DNA from: Streptomyces liliiviolaceus
GTDB taxonomy: Bacteria; Actinomycetota; Actinomycetes; Streptomycetales; Streptomycetaceae
Reading direction: 5' to 3'
Assembly: GCF_018070025.1 (NCBI RefSeq)
Contig: NZ_JAGPYQ010000001.1
Span: forward strand, 992,001 to 1,056,000
Length of the DNA: 64,000 nt
Below are positions 16,673 through 24,996 of this stretch, piece by piece; position 1 is the stretch's first letter, and every line of letters begins with the position of its first letter. The notes beneath the pieces are model-generated. The model had not been told where the DNA came from and did no database searches. It saw only the letters and a list, made by a program, of their open reading frames with translations. A program made the position numbers and the translations under genes.

Positions 16673-17899
16673 ATGCACCCCACACCGCATTCCACACCGC
16701 ATTCCACACCGCATTCCACACCGCACCTCACGATCATCGGCGGCGGCTTCGCCGGCCTCACCGCCGCCATCACCGCCGCGGAGACAGGCGCCAAGGTCAC
16801 CGTGTACGAGGCCCATCACACCCTCGGCGGCCGGGCCCGCACCGCCGAGGGCCCGTACAGGACGAACGAGGGCCCGCACGCCCTCTACAAGGGCGGCCCC
16901 CACTGGACCTGGCTCAAACAGCGCGGCCTCCTGGGCGAACTGGCCCCGCTCCCACCCCTGGAAGCCGCCCGCCTCCGCCTCCACCACAAGGGCGCCCTCC
17001 GCCGCACCCCGCCCCTCGCCATGCTCAGACTCCTGCGCCGCACACCCCAACAGGCCCCCATCGACCAGGACTTCGCCACCTGGGCCACGAGCATCGCGGG
17101 CGAGGAGGGCGCGACCGCCGCGGCCCACTACTCCGCGGTCGCCCTCTTCCACCACGCCCCCGGCACCCTCTCCGCCGCCTTCGTCCAGGAACGCCTGCGC
17201 CGCGCCACGAAGTTGCCCCCGGAGGCGCACTACCCCCGCGGCGGCTGGGCGAGTGTGATCGACAGGATGGCGGCCCGCGCCTGGAACCTCGGTGTACGGG
17301 TGGAGACCCTCGCCCGCGTCGACACCCTCGACGCCCTCCCCGCCGGCCACGGCCCGGTCATCGTGGCCACGTCCCTCGACGCGGCCCGCGCCCTCCTCCG
17401 GGACGGCTCCCTGACCTGGCCGAGCGGCCGTACGGCCCTGATCGACCTGGCCGTCCGCACCCGCCGCGGCGACGCGTTCGCCGTCTCCGACCTGGACGCC
17501 CCCGGCTGGATCGAGCGCTTCACGGCCCAGGATCGCACCCTCGCCCCACCCGGCGAACAGCTCCTCCAGGGCCAGTTCCCGATCGCCCCGCACGCGTCAC
17601 GCGCGGACGGCATCGCCCGCGCCGAGCGGCTCCTCGACCTCGCCCTGCCGACCTGGCGCGAGCGGGTCACGTACCGGCGCGAGGCGCTCGCGAACGGCCG
17701 CACGGGCGCCGTCGACCTCCCCGGCACGAGCTGGCGCGACCGCCCGCACGTGGACCGCGGCGACGACGTCTACCTCGCGGGCGACCAGGTGGCCGCTCCG
17801 GGCGTGCTCTCCGAGGTGTCGTTCAACAGCGCGCTGGAGGCGGTGTCCCTGGCCTTCGGGATCCGCAGCAGGGCAGGCCTTGACCTCAAGCATGCTTGA
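16673..17899 (+). CDS. FAD/NAD(P)-binding amine oxidase/desaturase-like oxidoreductase
   Basis: 408 residues. The Rossmann dinucleotide motif GGGFAGLTAAITAAETG begins near residue 24 and is followed by EAHHTLGGRARTA, the classic second motif of the phytoene desaturase/monoamine oxidase group. The C-terminus carries the FAD-binding DVYLAGDQVAAPGVLSEVSF. The N-terminus is an unusual Pro-His-Ser-Thr tract encoded by exact 12-bp units (16682-16724), so the true start could be downstream of it. Substrate unknown. The next gene (quinone oxidoreductase) follows after 51 bp and may be in the same operon. Confidence 0.87.
   Translation: MHPTPHSTPHSTPHSTPHLTIIGGGFAGLTAAITAAETGAKVTVYEAHHTLGGRARTAEGPYRTNEGPHALYKGGPHWTWLKQRGLLGELAPLPPLEAARLRLHHKGALRRTPPLAMLRLLRRTPQQAPIDQDFATWATSIAGEEGATAAAHYSAVALFHHAPGTLSAAFVQERLRRATKLPPEAHYPRGGWASVIDRMAARAWNLGVRVETLARVDTLDALPAGHGPVIVATSLDAARALLRDGSLTWPSGRTALIDLAVRTRRGDAFAVSDLDAPGWIERFTAQDRTLAPPGEQLLQGQFPIAPHASRADGIARAERLLDLALPTWRERVTYRREALANGRTGAVDLPGTSWRDRPHVDRGDDVYLAGDQVAAPGVLSEVSFNSALEAVSLAFGIRSRAGLDLKHA
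16682..16724 (+). repeat. 12-bp tandem repeat at the start of an oxidoreductase gene
   Basis: ACACCGCATTCC is repeated three times exactly, with a fourth partial copy, inside the first codons of the FAD oxidoreductase gene, encoding Thr-Pro-His-Ser units. The unit is a multiple of three, so copy-number change would not shift the frame. Confidence 0.85.
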
Positions 17900-17950
17900 G
17901 GTCGAAAGCTGGGGTGCACCAACCGCACACCACACCCCCGGGGGAACCCC

Positions 17951-19039
17951 ATGCCCACCACGAAGCCCGCCCCGGAACGCATGCCGGAACCCATGCACGC
18001 CATCCGCCTCCACACCTTCGGCCCGCCCGAGAACCTCACGTACGAGCGCACGCAGGCCCCCCGCCCCGCCCCCGGCCAGGTCCGTATCGAGGTCGCCGCC
18101 GCGGGCGTACACCTCCTGGACACCGCGCTCCGGGCGGGCGTCAGGGGCCCGTACCCCGAACTGCCCGCCCTCCCCACGATCCCCGGCCGCGAGGTCGCCG
18201 GCACGGTCGAGTCGCTCGGCGAGGGCGTCGCCGCCCTGTGGCTCGGCAAGCGCGTGGTGGCCCATCTGGGCCTCAACCCGGGCGGCTACGCGGACCTGGC
18301 CGTCACCGACGTCGACCGCCTCCACGAGATCCCCCGGAACCTCGACTTCGCCCAGGCGGTCGCGATGATCGGCACGGGCCGTACGACGATGGGGATCCTC
18401 CAGTTCACCGACCTGACCCCCGCCGACGTGGTCCTCGTCCCGGCCGCGGCGGGCGGCATCGGCACCCTCCTCGTGCAGTACGCGCGGCACGCGGGCGCCA
18501 CCGTGATCGGTCTGGCGGGCGGCCCGGACAAGGTGGCACGCGTCGAGAAGAACGGCGCCGACCTGGCCGTCGACTACAAGGACCCCGCCTGGCCGGACGA
18601 GGTGAGGCGTTTCCTCGGCGACCGCCCGGCCACGGTCGTCTTCGACGGAGTGGGCGGCGACACGGCGCAAAAAGCAGTCGCACTCCTCGCACACCCCACG
18701 GGCCCTACAAGCCCCACGCGTCCCACGCACCCCGGCCATCGCGCCGACCGCGCACACCCCACCGGGCGGCACATCGTCTTCGGCTGGTCCGGCACCGGCC
18801 TGCACGACGGCACCCCGTACCTCGTCGAGGGCGTGTCCCGGTCGGTCCTGGGTCCCGCCATGCTGCAGAGGACAGGCGGCCCCAACCCCCTGCGCACCCT
18901 GGAACTGCGCGCCCTCACCGAGGCCGCCGAGGGCCGCCTGGTCCCGGACGTGCACCGCTTCCCGCTCGCGGAAGCGGCCGCCGCACACCGCGCGCTGGAG
19001 ACCAGGGCCACCCACGGCAAGGTGGTCCTTGAGCCCTGA
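17951..19039 (+). CDS. Zinc-independent NADPH:quinone oxidoreductase-type MDR protein
   Basis: 362 residues of the medium-chain dehydrogenase/reductase superfamily. After a short leader the conserved part begins MHAIRLHTFGPPENLTYERT (in-frame ATG at 17993, a possible alternative start). AGREVAGTVESLG-type GroES fold is followed by a Rossmann motif VPAAAGGIGTLLVQYARHAG. Catalytic-zinc cysteines are absent, as in quinone oxidoreductases. A Pro/His/Thr-rich insertion near residues 245-275 (HPTGPTSPTRPTHPGHRADR) interrupts the C-terminal half and is unusual. It follows the FAD oxidoreductase gene closely. Confidence 0.88.
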   Translation: MPTTKPAPERMPEPMHAIRLHTFGPPENLTYERTQAPRPAPGQVRIEVAAAGVHLLDTALRAGVRGPYPELPALPTIPGREVAGTVESLGEGVAALWLGKRVVAHLGLNPGGYADLAVTDVDRLHEIPRNLDFAQAVAMIGTGRTTMGILQFTDLTPADVVLVPAAAGGIGTLLVQYARHAGATVIGLAGGPDKVARVEKNGADLAVDYKDPAWPDEVRRFLGDRPATVVFDGVGGDTAQKAVALLAHPTGPTSPTRPTHPGHRADRAHPTGRHIVFGWSGTGLHDGTPYLVEGVSRSVLGPAMLQRTGGPNPLRTLELRALTEAAEGRLVPDVHRFPLAEAAAAHRALETRATHGKVVLEP

Positions 19040-19071
19040 GACCCCGCCCGCCGCCCGCCACCCGCCGGGGC

Positions 19072-19899
19072 TCAACGCCCCAGCAAAACCCGCGCGATAC
19101 CGACCTGGTCCTCGTCCAGCCCCTCGCCCTCCTCGACCCGCCACAGCGAGTTCTGCAGCACCCGTCCCAGCGTCCAGGCCCGCGCCCGCGCCCGGTCCAC
19201 CCCCAGCACCTCCGTCATCAGGTCGAAGCGGCGCTCCAACGCCCCCTCCTCGCACCGGTTCCAGAGCGCGGGCAGCAGTTCGAAACAGGGGTCCCCGGCG
19301 AGCGGCTTCGGGTCGATGACGAGCCAGGGTTCACGGTCGGCCGCGAGGACGTTCTCGAAGTGCAGATCCCAGTGCAGCAGCCGGTCCCCCGGCTCGCCCG
19401 CGACCTCGCGCACGGCCGCCGCGCAGTCCGCGAGCAGCCGCCGGTCGTCCGCCGCGGCGAGGGAGCGCGTCACCGCGGGCAACCGCTCGAACATGTCCGC
19501 GGTGACGGAGTCCAGCCGCCGCAGCCCCGCCGGCGCCGGCACGGCCGTCATCCGCGCCAGCAGTTCGGCCAGAACCGACGTCGCCTTCATCACATCCGGC
19601 ACGTCGGCCAACGGCCGGTCCTCGTCGAGCCGTTCCAGCAGCAGCGTGCCGCTCTCCACGTCCTCGTCCAGCAGCCGTACGACCCCGTCGCCGTCCCAGG
19701 TGCGCAGCGCCAGCCCCTCACCGGCCGTCTCCTCGTCGAGGTCCTGCAGTTTCAGCACGGCCCGCGTCCCGTCGCCGCGCACCACGGGCAGCACCACCGA
19801 GACCTGTCCGCTCATCGGCGCGCCCTCCTGGCGCAGCCCCCACCGCTCCAGAAACCGCCCGCCGCGCTCCAACAGCCGCTCGGATCCCACCGTCACCAC
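19072..19899 (-). CDS. Aminoglycoside phosphotransferase-like kinase (APH(6)/hydroxyurea type)
   Basis: About 275 residues of the protein-kinase-like APH fold. The catalytic loop is LLHWDLHFENVLA (Brenner HxDxxxxN) and the metal-binding segment is WLVIDPKPLAGDPCFELLPA, matching the streptomycin 6-kinase/hydroxyurea kinase group. The GTG at 19899 is preferred: GGAG lies nine bases before it, whereas the in-frame ATG at 19971 overlaps the start codon of the divergent gene. Despite the family name the substrate may be a cell metabolite; resistance is not demonstrated by sequence. Confidence 0.85.
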   Translation of the reverse strand: MVTVGSERLLERGGRFLERWGLRQEGAPMSGQVSVVLPVVRGDGTRAVLKLQDLDEETAGEGLALRTWDGDGVVRLLDEDVESGTLLLERLDEDRPLADVPDVMKATSVLAELLARMTAVPAPAGLRRLDSVTADMFERLPAVTRSLAAADDRRLLADCAAAVREVAGEPGDRLLHWDLHFENVLAADREPWLVIDPKPLAGDPCFELLPALWNRCEEGALERRFDLMTEVLGVDRARARAWTLGRVLQNSLWRVEEGEGLDEDQVGIARVLLGR

Positions 19900-19969
19900 C
19901 CTCACCCTCTCCAGAACCACGAAATCCGAAGGAGACACCCGCCACCCGGAGAAGCTAACGTCACCGCGC

Positions 19970-21529
19970 ATGAGCAGCACGGAGAACGCGGACAGCGCGT
20001 CCGACCCGGACAGCGCGTCCGACCCGGACAGCGCATCCGGCCCGGACCGCACGCCCCCCGCGCCTTACGCGCCCCCCAGGCCCCGGACACCACCCCTGCC
20101 GCAACCTCCGCCGCAGCCGCCGCGGGCACCGGGCGCGCCCCGCACCACCGTGAACGGCGGCATATCGTTCTGGTACGCCGAGGAGGGCCTGCCCGCCCCC
20201 CGCGAGCCCCTTCAGGGTGACGCGAACGCCGACGTGGTGATCGTCGGCGGCGGCTACACCGGGCTGTGGACCGCGTACTACCTGAAGAAGGCCGCGCCCT
20301 TCCTGCGGATCACCGTCCTGGAGCAGAAGTTCTGCGGCTACGGCGCCTCCGGCCGCAACGGCGGCTGGCTCTACAACGGCATCGCGGGCCGCGACCGGTA
20401 CGCGCGCCTGCACGGCCACGAGGCCGCCGTACGCCTCCAGGAGGCCATGAACGCCACGGTCGCCGAGGTCGTCAGGGTCGCCGGCGAGGAGGGCATCGAG
20501 GCGGACGTCCACCGGGGCGGCGTCCTCGAAGTCGCGTACACCCCCGCCCAGCTGGCCCGTCTGAAGGCCTTCCACGAGACGGAACTCTCGTACGGCGAGA
20601 AGGACCGCGAGCTGTACGGGGCCCGCGAGACCGCCGACCGGGTCCGGGTCGCGGACGCGGTGGGCTCCACCTGGACCCCGCACGGCGCCCGGCTGCACCC
20701 GGTGAAACTGCTCAAGGGCCTCGCGGCGGCCGTCGAGGCGCTCGGCGTCACGATCCACGAGTCGACGCCCGTCACGGAGATCAGGCCCAAGCACGCCGTC
20801 ACCCCGTACGGAACAGTCCGCGCGCCCTACGTCCTGCGCTGCACGGAGGGCTTCACGGCCTCCCTGAAGGGCCACAGACGCACCTGGCTCCCGATGAACT
20901 CCTCGATGATCGCCACCGAGCCCCTGACCGCCGCCCAGTGGGAGTCGGTCGGCTGGGAGGGCCGCGAGACCCTCGGCGACATGGCCCACGCCTACATGTA
21001 CGCCCAGCGCACCGCCGACGGCCGCATCGCACTGGGCGGCCGCGGAGTCCCGTACCGCTTCGGCTCCCGTACGGACAACGACGGCCGCACCCAGGCCTCG
21101 ACGGTCGAGGCCCTGCACGGACTCCTCCTGCGCCTCTTCCCCCAGCTCTCGGGCATCGCCGTGGACCACGCCTGGTCGGGCGTGCTCGGCGTACCGCGCG
21201 ACTGGTGCGCGTCGGTCACCCTCGACCGCGCCACCGGCCTCGGCTGGGCGGGCGGTTACGTCGGCTCCGGTGTCGCCACGGCGAACCTCGCCGCCCGCAC
21301 CCTGAGGGACCTGGTCCAGCGGGACTCGGGCCAGTCGGGCGAGACGGACCTCACCACACTGCCCTGGGTCGAACACAAGGTCCGCAAGTGGGAACCAGAA
21401 CCTTTCCGCTGGCTCGGGGTACACGGCATGTACGCGACGTATCGAGCCGCCGACCGCCGCGAAGTCACCACCCGTGCCGCACAGTCGTCCCGGATCGCGC
21501 GTTTCGCCGACCGGGTCGCGGGCCGCTGA
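19970..21529 (+). CDS. FAD-dependent oxidoreductase (DAO/GlpO-like)
   Basis: 519 residues. The first 60 or so are a low-complexity Asp/Ser then Pro-rich leader, including three 18-bp repeats near 19988-20042 encoding SASDPD units. The domain proper starts with VVIVGGGYTGLWTAYYLKKA, followed by GYGASGRNGGWLYNGIAG, a pattern of the D-amino-acid/glycine oxidase (DAO) superfamily related to gamma-glutamylputrescine oxidase. The C-terminus has GLGWAGGYVGSGVATANLAA. An amine or amino-acid substrate is likely, unidentified. An alpha/beta hydrolase gene follows after 16 bp. Confidence 0.88.
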   Translation: MSSTENADSASDPDSASDPDSASGPDRTPPAPYAPPRPRTPPLPQPPPQPPRAPGAPRTTVNGGISFWYAEEGLPAPREPLQGDANADVVIVGGGYTGLWTAYYLKKAAPFLRITVLEQKFCGYGASGRNGGWLYNGIAGRDRYARLHGHEAAVRLQEAMNATVAEVVRVAGEEGIEADVHRGGVLEVAYTPAQLARLKAFHETELSYGEKDRELYGARETADRVRVADAVGSTWTPHGARLHPVKLLKGLAAAVEALGVTIHESTPVTEIRPKHAVTPYGTVRAPYVLRCTEGFTASLKGHRRTWLPMNSSMIATEPLTAAQWESVGWEGRETLGDMAHAYMYAQRTADGRIALGGRGVPYRFGSRTDNDGRTQASTVEALHGLLLRLFPQLSGIAVDHAWSGVLGVPRDWCASVTLDRATGLGWAGGYVGSGVATANLAARTLRDLVQRDSGQSGETDLTTLPWVEHKVRKWEPEPFRWLGVHGMYATYRAADRREVTTRAAQSSRIARFADRVAGR

Positions 21530-21545
21530 AAGACAGGGGAACCCC

Positions 21546-22274
21546 ATGAGCACCGCAGTCATGGACACCGTCCGCTACTCGTCCGACGGTCAGCTCCTCG
21601 ACATCCATCGCGCAGCCGCCCCGGACGCCCCGACGGTCCTGCTCTGGCACGGCCGCGGCCCCGCCGAACGGGACGTCCTCGGCGCCCTGGCCGCGGAGGT
21701 CGCCCGTCTCGGGGCCACCGTCATAGTGCCCGACTGGCACCCCGACGCCCCCGACGGCGGCCGTCCGCAGCTCGCCGCGTCGCTCCGCTTCACCTGGGAC
21801 TTCGTACGGGACCCGGCACAGGTCGTCCTCGTCGGCTGGTCCCTGGGGGGCCGTGCCGCGATGGCCACGGCCCTGCGCCCGGACCCGCCGGAGGGCTGGC
21901 GCCCGGCCGCCGTGGTCGGCATCGCCGCCCGCTACAACCAGCCCGAGCCCCTGCTCGGCCTGCCGTCCCCCATGGACGTCTGCGCCTCGGCCCCGCCCCT
22001 GCCCATCCACCTGGTGCACGGCACCGAGGACACGGTGTGCGACTTCGCCAACGCGGGCGAGTTCCAGCGCGTCCTGGCCGCCGCCGGCCGCAAGGCCCCG
22101 CTCACGGAGCTCACCACGGACCACCCGGGCGCGGTCATGGCCGAGTACTCCCCGGAATGGGGCCGCTGCCGCCCCGCCCACTCGGGCCCCGCCCACCGGG
22201 AGGGCCTGCGCACGGCCCGGGTCATCGCCCGGGCGGCGGGCCTGCCCACGCAAAAGGCCCGGACCACCGAGTGA
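21546..22274 (+). CDS. Alpha/beta hydrolase
   Basis: 242 residues of the alpha/beta hydrolase fold. Visible elements: APTVLLWHGRGPAERD (oxyanion strand), VLVGWSLGGRAAMA with the nucleophile elbow G-W-S-L-G, HLVHGTEDTVCDF with the acidic residue, and TTDHPG carrying the likely catalytic His near the C-terminus. It starts 16 bp after the FAD oxidoreductase stop and is probably co-transcribed with it. It is the last chromosomal gene before the integrated element. Substrate not predictable. Confidence 0.87.
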   Translation: MSTAVMDTVRYSSDGQLLDIHRAAAPDAPTVLLWHGRGPAERDVLGALAAEVARLGATVIVPDWHPDAPDGGRPQLAASLRFTWDFVRDPAQVVLVGWSLGGRAAMATALRPDPPEGWRPAAVVGIAARYNQPEPLLGLPSPMDVCASAPPLPIHLVHGTEDTVCDFANAGEFQRVLAAAGRKAPLTELTTDHPGAVMAEYSPEWGRCRPAHSGPAHREGLRTARVIARAAGLPTQKARTTE

Positions 22275-22299
22275 CCCGGACCTCTCCGCACCCCATCAG

Positions 22300-22342
22300 G
22301 AGCCCCCTGTCGGATTCGAACCGACGACCTACGCATTACAAG
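22300..22342. other. attL, left 43-bp att repeat
   Basis: Exact copy of 36863-36905, beginning GAGCCCCCTGTCGGATTCGA. It carries only the tRNA-Thr 3' half (T arm, variable region, anticodon 3' side); beyond it the sequence diverges, so no functional tRNA is encoded here. Confidence 0.95.
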
Positions 22343-22371
22343 CTGTCCGAGCTTGTTCCATAGCGGTCCGG

Positions 22372-22423
22372 GGACGTCCGGCAATGAGTTCGCCTTGCAG
22401 GTCAGGCGACGTGCCGGACGTCC
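22372..22423. promoter_or_regulatory. Inverted repeat at the left end of the element
   Basis: GGACGTCCGGCA (22372-22383) and TGCCGGACGTCC (22412-22423) are exact 12-bp inverted arms with a 28-bp spacer, starting 30 bp inside attL. A protein-binding site for recombination is possible; function not known. Confidence 0.5.
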
Positions 22424-22461
22424 GTGGACGGGTGCGTACCGTGCCGGATCGGGCAGCAATC

Positions 22462-22481
22462 GAGACTAAAACTGAGACTGG
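22462..22481 (+). promoter_or_regulatory. Candidate left arm-type integrase site
   Basis: GAGACTAAAACTGAGACTGG matches 36752-36771 at 19 of 20 positions in the same orientation. In the excised circle the two would flank the att core at about 120 and 90 bp, the layout expected for arm-type sites. The remaining stretch up to 22670 shows no gene. Confidence 0.5.
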
Positions 22482-22670
22482 CCGCATAGCCCGCCTCTGT
22501 GACCAGAAGAGCGGACGGCTAATTTACAGTCTGCATGATGCCCCTCCCTCACCTGCAACGTTGCGTCACCTGACACAACCTGCCCCAGGGATGCGCCAGA
22601 GAACGATCACCACCCCCGCACGCAGCAACCACTCCGCTGAGGGTGATGTCACTGCCCTACGGCCAGACCC

Positions 22671-23840
22671 TCACGCACCCGCCCCTGGGGACACTCCTTG
22701 GCTCTGGGTGCCGGTCGATGGTTGCTGCGGCGTCCCCCCTTGATTGGCTTCCATAACAGGTGTCCTTACAGAATCTAGGACGTGCCGCGGGGAAACGCCC
22801 AGTCTCTTGCTTCCCCAAAGCGCTGCCGGACCCAGCAGGAAAACGAGGGCAGCAGGTACAGCCGCCGCCAGAGGGACACCAATTCCAGCAGCCACACCCA
22901 ATCCGATTGCCGCAACGCTGGACCCTCCAACAACGATCCAAATATCTCTCCTATCAATCTCGCCCTGCGAAGACTGAGTAACGGACTCCGCAGAAGTTAC
23001 GCTTGAGACGTCGAGAAGATTTAGCCATCGCTGCTCCAAAAGACCATCCAGTAGAGATTCAAGCTCCCGAACAAGACCCGGAACCCCTTCGCTGCCATCA
23101 ATAAGGAGCCTTCCGGAAGATTTCATAAGAACCTGTTGAACTCCGCTTACGTGACGCAACACCTCCAAACGCCTCTCAGTATCTGGAAATTCAGGTGAGT
23201 CCGAAGCGAAATCGCCAAGATTCTGACACAGGATGGAATTAAAACGGTCTACAGTCAAAGCTTTCGCGCGCCCCATAAGCATCTCACCACAGAGATAGAG
23301 CACGGATACGCACGTGAGCAGCGCCTGAGCATCCGCCTCCTGCTTGCGCCACCTCTTCCCGACCTGCAGGAATCGCCAAGCAGAAATAACGCAGAAAACG
23401 CCAATAAAATTAATAGCAACAAGCAATTTCATATCCCTGGAGCTCAGTACACCATCACCATCACCACTCAAAACTATCGCGCAACAGAATGCAGCAAGAA
23501 GAGGGAATCCGGTGAGCATAATTAGGACCTTGACAGATCGAAGCAAGGCCCTAGACTTCCTATCCGCCCTACCGTACTCACGAAGCAAGCGCCCATAACG
23601 CACCCGAGAAGAAATTCCAAGGACCCTAACAACGGCGATCGCTCGCCGGACACTTCTCCTATCATGTTCACCTTCAGGACGAACTTTAAATGGCAAGAGA
23701 GGGACGTACCTCCCTCGACGCCAAGGGGTGCGTCTAGAAATATTCCGGATATAGAATTCAACGTAAATCATGGCTGCAGCAACGCCTAGAACACTAACGA
23801 TCACTGCTTCTAGAATGATCGACCATTTTTGTTGACTCAT
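22671..23840 (-). CDS. Multi-pass membrane protein of unknown function (AICE cargo)
   Basis: 389 residues from the ATG at 23840 (MSQQKWSIILEAVIVSVLGV). Predicted membrane helices: residues about 8-27, two in the middle (VLIMLTGFPLLAAFCCAIVL and LLVAINFIGVFCVISAWRFL), and a glycine/alanine-rich hairpin near the C-terminus (VVGGSSVAAIGLGVAAGIGV). Between them lies a soluble helical region of about 120 residues. I recognise no family. Base composition is clearly AT-richer than its neighbours, suggesting acquisition from another host. It faces away from the rest of the element as typical cargo. Confidence 0.8.
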   Translation of the reverse strand: MSQQKWSIILEAVIVSVLGVAAAMIYVEFYIRNISRRTPWRRGRYVPLLPFKVRPEGEHDRRSVRRAIAVVRVLGISSRVRYGRLLREYGRADRKSRALLRSVKVLIMLTGFPLLAAFCCAIVLSGDGDGVLSSRDMKLLVAINFIGVFCVISAWRFLQVGKRWRKQEADAQALLTCVSVLYLCGEMLMGRAKALTVDRFNSILCQNLGDFASDSPEFPDTERRLEVLRHVSGVQQVLMKSSGRLLIDGSEGVPGLVRELESLLDGLLEQRWLNLLDVSSVTSAESVTQSSQGEIDRRDIWIVVGGSSVAAIGLGVAAGIGVPLAAAVPAALVFLLGPAALWGSKRLGVSPRHVLDSVRTPVMEANQGGTPQQPSTGTQSQGVSPGAGA

Positions 23841-24098
23841 GCCCCCCCCTGCCTTGAAACTGACTCCTGCAGACAACAAATCATGCAATCAGAACACTCA
23901 ACGGCTAGACAGGAAGCTACTCCAACCACATGCCAGATGTCGGTTATTCGACGATCGTTTCAGCTGGACGGCTGGCGGTTCAACGGGTACAGGCACCCTT
24001 CAGGCCAGTGGGCACACCTTCGCGGTAAGCGGGTACGCGCCATCTCAGGATGGAACGCGCCGTGTGCTACGGCGCTGCGCTCGGGCACCCTTGCCTCC

Positions 24099-24854
24099 AT
24101 GACGAAGGTTGAGCAAGACAACGCTCGGGCCATCACTGGCCTGGAAGCATTGACAGAGCTGCTGGAATCGGGTGTGGCAACGTTCGCCCCTGCTTCGGAG
24201 GACCAACGGCCGTTCCTAGTCGGTTGGGGCCTGCTGGCAGCTCTGCACGGTCAGGCGTCCGCCGTGGTGCTACTTCATCGGAAGGGGTTCGGCCACGAGG
24301 CAGCCCCGAATCGCCGCTTGATGATCGAGTACATGGCGCAGCTTCAATGGCTGGCGAGGGACGGAGAGGAAGCCGTCGATTCTCTGAATAAGGCGTTCCA
24401 GCACACCCAGGAAAAGCTGCGCAAGGCAATAGACCAGGGCAACACCTTTTCGTACGACGCTGAGGTAGCTGCGTCGGCCGACGCAGTCGCGGCGGCAGTC
24501 ATCACGCCTAACACGGCCAACCAGTACGCGAACACCAGCAAGCTACTGAACAGCCTGGCAACCAAGGGCCTACTGGAAGTCTGGCTCAGTGAAACGCAAC
24601 TGTCACACTCAGGGCTGACGACCGCTCAGGCGTTCCGTGATGACTCCAGCGAGGTCGTGCGACTGCTCGCGCGGCCGGAGTATGGGAAGGCTTCCGACCC
24701 AAGCGAGCGTTCGCCACTCATGGCCTGCCTGCTGCTTCACCTCGGCATGCAGGCGTTCAACGACTTGATGGCGGGTCAGCCTTGGACCGCAGACCTTGAC
24801 CGCATCGGCAGGGAGGCCGGCCTGGTCGATGACGAAAGCCCCCTTGATTCCTGA
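24099..24854 (+). CDS. DUF5677-like helical protein (AICE cargo)
   Basis: 251 residues from the ATG at 24099 (MTKVEQDNARAITGLEALTE). The frame is open further upstream to 23829, but that part looks non-conserved, so the start is uncertain. All-helical, with LLHRKGFGHEAAPNRRLMIEYMAQLQWL resembling the R-x-x-x-E-x-x-x-x-x-W core of DUF5677-type proteins. No signal peptide. Function unknown. It sits between a membrane-protein gene and a methyltransferase gene in the cargo zone. Upstream 23841-24098 holds no other gene that I can support. Confidence 0.72.
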   Translation: MTKVEQDNARAITGLEALTELLESGVATFAPASEDQRPFLVGWGLLAALHGQASAVVLLHRKGFGHEAAPNRRLMIEYMAQLQWLARDGEEAVDSLNKAFQHTQEKLRKAIDQGNTFSYDAEVAASADAVAAAVITPNTANQYANTSKLLNSLATKGLLEVWLSETQLSHSGLTTAQAFRDDSSEVVRLLARPEYGKASDPSERSPLMACLLLHLGMQAFNDLMAGQPWTADLDRIGREAGLVDDESPLDS

Positions 24855-24942
24855 TCCGGGTCACAAGTGGTTGCTGTCGCCCCCAGTAGCGCCATCTGAC
24901 CGCCAGATTTGCAGCGGGCTCCGTTCGCTACCTGTGACCTGG

Positions 24943-24976
24943 GGTGTCCCCGACAAACATTGCCGTCGGGGACACC
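24943..24976. terminator. Bidirectional hairpin between convergent cargo genes
   Basis: GGTGTCCCCGAC and GTCGGGGACACC form an exact 12-bp stem with a 10-base loop, placed between the stops of the DUF5677-like gene (24854) and the convergent methyltransferase gene (24997). Confidence 0.75.
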
Positions 24977-24996
24977 TGGGGGACAGGACTGCAAGT

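Noticed and set aside
22300..22342. A second tRNA-Thr gene at the left boundary
   Set aside because: Only the 3' half is present; sequence beyond the anticodon region cannot form the D arm or acceptor 5' strand. It is the attL remnant.
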